Below are positions 6,107 through 6,539 of a DNA stretch of 6,539 bases, piece by piece. Position 1 is the first letter of the stretch; every line of letters begins with the position of its first letter. This DNA is from M3007 sp044224705 (GTDB lineage Bacteria > Bacteroidota > Bacteroidia > Chitinophagales > Saprospiraceae). Position numbers and translations under genes: made by a program. The stretch lies in contig JBGAJY010000273.1 of the NCBI GenBank assembly GCA_044224705.1, forward strand, positions 1-6,539. The letters are read 5' to 3'. Below the pieces are notes generated by a model. The model searched no databases and was not told where the DNA came from. It worked only from the letters and a program-made list of their open reading frames with translations.

Positions 6107-6324
6107 GCCGCATAGCGGCGACATTTTGGTAGAAAAACCGGATCAAGGTGTTTGAAAACCGCGTGGCGGTGACATTTTGGAACGTGATTAAAATGTCACC
6201 GCTACGCGGTTTTCAAACATCGTAATCCAATTGCAATATCTACCATAATGTCACCGCTACGCGGTTTTCGAACACCGTAATCCAATTGCAATATCTGCCA
6301 TGATGCCACCACTATGCGGTTTTA
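6107..6324. repeat. REP-like array of five hairpin cores with 55-bp direct repeats
   Basis: Five copies of a core resembling ACCGC-NNN-GCGGT lie at 6107-6119 and 6158-6170 (minus orientation) and at 6198-6210, 6253-6265 and 6308-6320 (plus orientation; the last is degenerate). The plus-strand copies sit in a tandem repeat with a period of exactly 55 bp: 6192-6246, 6247-6301, and a truncated copy from 6302 to 6324. The first two differ at only a few positions. The left copies are an inverted version of the same unit with a 51-bp core spacing. At the junction, 6150-6178 and 6190-6218 form a 29-bp inverted repeat with a single mismatch (G-U in a plus-strand RNA) and an 11-base loop. The array fills the gap between the PLP-enzyme gene and the T9SS gene. 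No transposase gene is in the window. Confidence 0.9.
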
Positions 6325-6354
6325 CCAGGGTATGTCGTTGTTCGTTTATCCTTT

Positions 6355-6539
6355 TCAGGCTTTTGCCAGGGCCTGTTCCACATCCGCCACGATATCCGCC
6401 GCCGTTTCCAGGCCCACAGAAATACGCACCAGGCCCGGTGTGATGCCCACGGCCAGCCGTTCCGCTTCGCTCAGTTTGGAATGTGTGGTCGACGATGGGT
6501 GTGAGGCAATGCTGCGGCTGTCGCCGAGGTTGTTGGTGC
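6355..6539 (-). CDS. Cys/Met-metabolism PLP-dependent enzyme, C-terminal part
   Basis: Only the last 60 codons are inside the window; the 5' part lies beyond the right edge. The translation begins TNNLGDSRS (1-9), then HPSSTTHSKLSE (13-24), then GITPGLVRISVGLE (31-44), and ends in a helix (DIVADVEQALAKA). This is the conserved C-terminus of the cystathionine gamma-synthase family, which also includes O-acetyl/O-succinylhomoserine sulfhydrylases and methionine gamma-lyase. The Arg of LVRISVG (residue 38 here) normally binds the substrate carboxylate. The wording is closest, from memory, to Bacteroidota O-succinyl- or O-acetylhomoserine sulfhydrylases, which make homocysteine for methionine synthesis, but the specificity-determining part is not in the window. 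The stop codon is at 6355-6357, followed at once by the REP-like array. Confidence 0.88.
   Translation of the reverse strand, partial: TNNLGDSRSIASHPSSTTHSKLSEAERLAVGITPGLVRISVGLETAADIVADVEQALAKA

Noticed and set aside
6107..6324. A CRISPR array
   Set aside because: The 55-bp units are repeated over their full length, with no unique spacers between repeats, and they occur in both orientations.

Overview
The window looks like a chromosomal segment of a Bacteroidota (Bacteroidetes) bacterium. Three things point there: a small secreted protein with a C-terminal type IX secretion (T9SS) sorting domain; a PadR regulator followed by a PspC-plus-GIN-domain membrane protein, a pairing familiar from this phylum; and a promoter of the Bacteroidota type (TTG near -33, TAnnTTTG near -7) in front of the PadR gene. 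A relative of Saprospiria/Lewinella is possible from gene content and fairly high GC, but that is inference. No rRNA, tRNA, CRISPR array, phage gene or transposase gene was seen.

All six genes lie on the minus strand, so transcription runs from right to left. From right to left: (1) the C-terminal 60 residues of a Cys/Met-metabolism PLP enzyme (6355-6539, cut by the window edge). (2) A gene-free stretch (6048-6354) holding a REP-like array: five copies of a small ACCGC-NNN-GCGGT hairpin core, two on one strand and three on the other, the latter in 55-bp direct repeats. (3) A 245-residue T9SS-exported protein (5310-6047), followed by a compact structured 3' region and a strong intrinsic terminator (5166-5212). 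(4) A regulatory stretch rich in palindromes with a promoter and candidate PadR operator (about 4993-5065). (5) The padR gene (4494-4910) and its likely operon partner, a 729-residue PspC/GIN membrane protein (2236-4425). (6) A 130-bp gap almost filled by decamer repeats that form a long imperfect hairpin (2116-2231). (7) A DoxX-like multi-pass membrane protein (1548-2105) with a downstream intrinsic terminator (1363-1400). (8) A Shewanella-like PPP-type metallophosphatase with a signal peptide (104-1231), followed by small inverted repeats at the window edge.

The clearest functional unit is padR-pspC. The regulator probably controls its own promoter, since an inverted repeat overlaps the -33 element, and with it a membrane protein that couples a cytoplasmic N-terminal part and PspC domain to a GIN (DUF2807) beta-solenoid-like domain, presumably for envelope sensing or stress. 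The other genes look like independent units separated by terminators or repeats. The least explained material is non-coding: the decamer hairpin, the REP-like array, the structured 3' end of the T9SS gene, and an A9 tract inside the pspC gene where slippage in either direction would end translation shortly after the PspC domain.
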